From CAZQVN01 sp964596775 (GTDB taxonomy: Bacteria > Eisenbacteria > RBG-16-71-46 > JABDJR01 > JAWXBZ01): a DNA stretch of 50,065 bases. Location of the stretch: assembly GCA_964596775.1 (NCBI GenBank), contig CAZQVN010000026.1, forward strand, positions 1 through 50,065, read 5' to 3'. Below the pieces are notes generated by a model. The model saw nothing but the letters and a program-made list of their open reading frames with translations. It was not told the DNA's origin and did no database searches. Position numbers and translations under genes: made by a program. Numbering within the stretch: the first letter of the stretch is position 1; each line of letters opens with the position of its first letter. Shown one piece after another: positions 47,724 to 50,065 of the stretch.

Positions 47724-48944
47724 CTATCGCCGCTTCTTCCGGACGGGGCTGCGACCGAACTGGATCGGGGGCGATTCCGGCGGCGGCGCGGGGGCTTCGA
47801 CGCGCCGGGGCTGGACGGGAGCGGGGCCGGCGTCGGACGAAGGTCGCGGCTCCGCGTCCTGAACTCCGGGCGCCGACGCCCGCTCGCGGGGTGCGGCGTC
47901 CCGGTCCGGGAACTCCCCGTCACGACCGCGTGGCGCCCCGTCCCATTCGCGGGGCTCCCGGCGCCGGCGCGGCGACAGGCGCTCGGCCACTTCAGCAAAA
48001 CGGCGCACCCGCTCCACGTCGACCGGGCGATGGATCTCCCCCATCTCCTTGATGGCCGTGCCCACGATGCAGCCGTCGGCGATCGAGAGCACCTCCTCCA
48101 TGTTCTCCGGGCTGACGCCGCTCCCGACGAGAACCGGAACCTCCGGCATGGCCTCCTTGAGCCGCCGCACGTCGTCGATGTCGGCGGAGCGGCCGGTGGC
48201 CGGCCCGGTGACGATCAGCGCGTCGGACTTGCCGCGCTTGACGGCGTCGAACGCCTCGTTGAGCAGGTCGAATTCGACGAGCGGCCGGGCGTGCTTCACC
48301 CGGATGTCGGAAAAGAGGAGCGTGCGCGAGCGGAGCGTTTCGCGCAGGCGGATCGACTCGTACGCCCGCCCGGTGATGATCCCCTGGTCGGCGACGACCG
48401 CGCCCGTGTGCACGTTGACACGCACGAACCCGGCGCCGGTGGCCGCCGCGACGGCCACGCCGCCGACGGCGTCGTTCCGCAGCACATTGACGCCCACCGG
48501 AATCCGCACGATCTTGCGGATTTCGGTGACGAGGCGGGTCAGACAGGCGATCGTCTCGACCGGAGCGCGGTCCGGATAGAACGGCGCGTCGCCGAAGTTC
48601 TCGACGATGAGGCCGGTGGCGCCTCCCTCCTCGATCGCCCTGGCGTCGTCGAGGGCAAAGTTCAGGATGTCGAGAAAGTGCCCTTCGTAACCGGGGCTGC
48701 CCGGAAGCGGCTTCAGGTGAACGACGCCGATGACCGGCTTGTCGGTGCGGAACAGCTCGCCGAGGGACGGGCGCGGCCGCTCCGGGTAGGGCGCCGGACG
48801 CGGCCGGTCGCTGCCGCACGCGTCGCGGGAACGATCCGGGCGGAAGCCGGATCGCGATCTTCCCCCGGCGCCGCGGTCGTCGCGCCGGGAGTACGAGGAC
48901 GAGCGGCCGGACCGGCCGCGGAATGAGTCGGATCGATCGTTCAT
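47724..48944 (-). CDS. BtpA/SgcQ-family protein with RG-rich tails
   Basis: A 406-residue protein. Residues about 68-335 are a BtpA-family barrel: VIGVVHLKPLPGSPGY, GGATGLIVENFGDAPFY, IPVGVNVLRNDA and VLVGSGVSPENMEEVL. BtpA was described as a factor for photosystem I stability in cyanobacteria, and SgcQ-like members occur widely with unknown function. Here the core is flanked by an N-terminal tail of about 60 residues rich in Arg, Ser, Gly and Asp (RGRSGRSSSYSRRDDRG) and a C-terminal tail of about 70 residues rich in Arg, Pro and Ala. Such tails suggest RNA binding. It follows the SDR gene by 26 bases. Confidence 0.85.
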   Translation of the reverse strand: MNDRSDSFRGRSGRSSSYSRRDDRGAGGRSRSGFRPDRSRDACGSDRPRPAPYPERPRPSLGELFRTDKPVIGVVHLKPLPGSPGYEGHFLDILNFALDDARAIEEGGATGLIVENFGDAPFYPDRAPVETIACLTRLVTEIRKIVRIPVGVNVLRNDAVGGVAVAAATGAGFVRVNVHTGAVVADQGIITGRAYESIRLRETLRSRTLLFSDIRVKHARPLVEFDLLNEAFDAVKRGKSDALIVTGPATGRSADIDDVRRLKEAMPEVPVLVGSGVSPENMEEVLSIADGCIVGTAIKEMGEIHRPVDVERVRRFAEVAERLSPRRRREPREWDGAPRGRDGEFPDRDAAPRERASAPGVQDAEPRPSSDAGPAPVQPRRVEAPAPPPESPPIQFGRSPVRKKRR

Positions 48945-48970
48945 TGTGTCTCAATGCTCCCCTGCGGGGT

Positions 48971-49723
48971 TCATCCCGCCGAAAAAATGGACCGCCCGCC
49001 GTCGACGGTGAGGATCTGTCCGGTCATCGAATCGGGGCCGGTCGCGAGGAACACGACGGCCCGGCCGACATCCTCGGCCGTTCCGAGTTTCCCCAGCGGC
49101 GATTTCTTCCGGATCGACTCCACATCGGCGTCACTCTGCCAGTCGGCGGGCTCGACCGTTCCCGGAGCCACCGCGTGCACGCGGACGTCCGGCGCCAGTT
49201 CCAGGGCCAGGCAGCGGGTCATGGCCACGAGCCCGGCCTTGGACACGGAATAATGGAGATGGTTGGCCCACGGGCGCAATCCCGCCACGTCGGCGATGTT
49301 GACGATGACGCCCCGCCCGCTCTTCGCCAGGGCCGGCGCCGCAGCACGGCTCAGCAGGGCCGGAGCCCGGAGGTTGAGGTCGAGAATCCGGTCCCAGCGC
49401 TCCGCCGTGATCTCCGAAAGCGGCGCCCGGTCGAAGAGAGCCGCGGAGTTGACCAGCACCGCGAGGCCACCGAACGCCGCCGAGCTTTCCGCCGCAAGCC
49501 GGTCGATGGCCGCCGGATCGGCCAGATCCGCCTGGAGGGCAACCGCTCTGCGGCCGAGCGCTCGGATGTCGGACACCGTCCGTTCCGCATCGTCCGCACT
49601 TTTGTTGTAGTGCACGACAACGTCGGCCCCGGCCGAAGCGAGCGCCAGCGCCACCGCCCTGCCGACGCGCACGCCCGCCCCGGTAACGAGCGCGGTGGAG
49701 TCATGGAGAGGAAGTAGATGCAT
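48971..49723 (-). CDS. Pteridine-reductase-like short-chain dehydrogenase
   Basis: A 250-residue SDR. The cofactor motif is TGAGVRVG, the TGxxxRxG form seen in PTR1 and FolM pteridine reductases, followed by HYNKSADDAE. VLVNSAALFD, catalytic Ser region NIADVAG and Tyr-x3-Lys in HYSVSKAGLV are in place, then VAPGTVEPADW. It may reduce dihydrofolate or dihydrobiopterin. ATG 49723 has no Shine-Dalgarno but a promoter-like pair ending 6 nt before it. Confidence 0.87.
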   Translation of the reverse strand: MHLLPLHDSTALVTGAGVRVGRAVALALASAGADVVVHYNKSADDAERTVSDIRALGRRAVALQADLADPAAIDRLAAESSAAFGGLAVLVNSAALFDRAPLSEITAERWDRILDLNLRAPALLSRAAAPALAKSGRGVIVNIADVAGLRPWANHLHYSVSKAGLVAMTRCLALELAPDVRVHAVAPGTVEPADWQSDADVESIRKKSPLGKLGTAEDVGRAVVFLATGPDSMTGQILTVDGGRSIFSAG

Positions 49724-49729
49724 CCAATG

Positions 49730-49758
49730 AGGCTAGCATCGGGCAATCGTGCAGGCAA
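49730..49758 (-). promoter_or_regulatory. Putative leaderless promoter of the pteridine-reductase-like gene
   Basis: Minus strand TTGCCT (49753-49758), 17-nt spacer, extended -10 TGCTAGCCT with hexamer at 49730-49735, ending 6 nt before ATG 49723. Confidence 0.5.
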
Positions 49759-49775
49759 ACAACAAGCGAAGCCGG

Positions 49776-49998
49776 CCCAGTCCGGGCCGGGAGCGCCGTT
49801 CGCCTCCGAGGGGGCGTCGCGGAGCCGGCGGAGCCATGGATGGCGGAGCCGTGCGGAGCGCCGAGTGGAGTCGAGACAGGATGTCGAGACGGAACGTCCC
49901 CCGAGGAGGCGAACGGCGCTCCCGGACCGGACTGGGCACACCGAGCGGAACGTCCCCCGAGGAGGCGAACGGCGCTCCCGGACCGGACCGAGCACACC
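49776..49998. repeat. Direct and inverted GC-rich repeats
   Basis: A unit of about 52 bases occurs at 49891-49942 and again at 49947-49998 with two mismatches (56-base period). A third, partly diverged copy of its core lies in inverted orientation at 49776-49815 (AGCGCCGTTCGCCTCCGAGG against its complement). Between them is sequence with a repeated GTCGAGAC. I see no gene in 49724-50003. This resembles a repetitive extragenic element family. Confidence 0.75.
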
Positions 49999-50003
49999 GG
50001 CCG

Positions 50004-50065
50004 CTACGAAATCGCCTTCGACAGCCTCGGCAGCGAAAAATCGTAGCGGTAGCTGATCCCCATGT
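50004..50065 (-). CDS. Possible 3' end of a gene running off the right edge
   Basis: On the minus strand the last 62 bases read MGISYRYDFSLPRLSKAIS and then TAG (50004-50006). Alternating aromatic and polar residues (ISYRYDFSL) would fit the final strands of an outer-membrane barrel. The piece is too short to be sure that it is coding. Confidence 0.3.
   Translation of the reverse strand, partial: MGISYRYDFSLPRLSKAIS

Overview
This window looks like part of a metagenome-assembled scaffold from an uncultured, GC-rich diderm bacterium. A run of 100 N at 37283-37382 is flanked by the same 55 bases on each side, which is typical of a scaffolding join. An outer membrane is implied by a Pal lipoprotein, an Omp85-like barrel protein and a LolA-like periplasmic protein. 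Peptidoglycan synthesis is implied by PBP1A, alanine racemase and diaminopimelate decarboxylase. The 16S fragment has a GGCGGCGTGGATTAGGCATG-type 5' region, seen in several deep diderm lineages including Planctomycetes-like groups. I cannot place it more exactly by eye. The cell reads UGA as selenocysteine in its own SelD.

Layout: 1-351 is the 5' end of a 16S rRNA gene (minus), with a promoter and boxA at 487-574. Next come tyrS (minus) and a PBP1A gene (plus). 4162-8375 is a minus-strand alr-deoB-cdd-deoA operon for nucleoside salvage plus D-alanine. mazG follows, then speB with two tandem XRE-cupin regulators (9386-11422), a 3D-domain wall protein, rsgA, and a LolA-like/Omp85-like pair (13309-15530). 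selD (15554-16603) is a selenoprotein whose start lies beyond an in-frame UGA. A strong orphan plus-strand terminator at 16892-16929 suggests an unannotated small RNA beside it.

17535-20787 is a tightly packed four-gene set of membrane proteins that I cannot assign; it is the best candidate for an undescribed system. It is followed by an enoyl-CoA isomerase-like gene and a convergent acyl-CoA dehydrogenase. 23025-28991 is a bc-type respiratory operon: Rieske, cytochrome b N-half, cytochrome b C-half, and a very large eight-heme cytochrome c with an N-terminal membrane anchor and long coiled coil, then a DUF309-like gene. Upstream lie a 4-TM/rhodanese/HEAT operon, an exported protein with a dockerin-like tail, an M28 peptidase with a PDZ domain, a ferredoxin, a spermidine-synthase-like protein and lysA. 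After the N gap come a 2-oxoacid dehydrogenase E1 alpha, proline dehydrogenase, an SDR and pal. 41116-47505 is a minus-strand run of DegT aminotransferase, methyltransferase, glycosyltransferase, histidine kinase, sigma-54 activator and a small unknown protein. A BtpA-family protein with RG-rich disordered tails and a pteridine-reductase-like SDR close the gene part. The last 0.3 kb holds direct and inverted repeats.

Regulatory themes seen directly: (1) at least six genes have a -10-like hexamer ending 6-7 nt before the start codon and no Shine-Dalgarno, suggesting leaderless mRNAs; (2) a near-consensus sigma-54 promoter and an upstream palindrome precede pal, next to an NtrC-type activator; (3) several promoters carry adjacent or overlapping palindromes. 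No tRNA, CRISPR array, insertion sequence or prophage was recognised.
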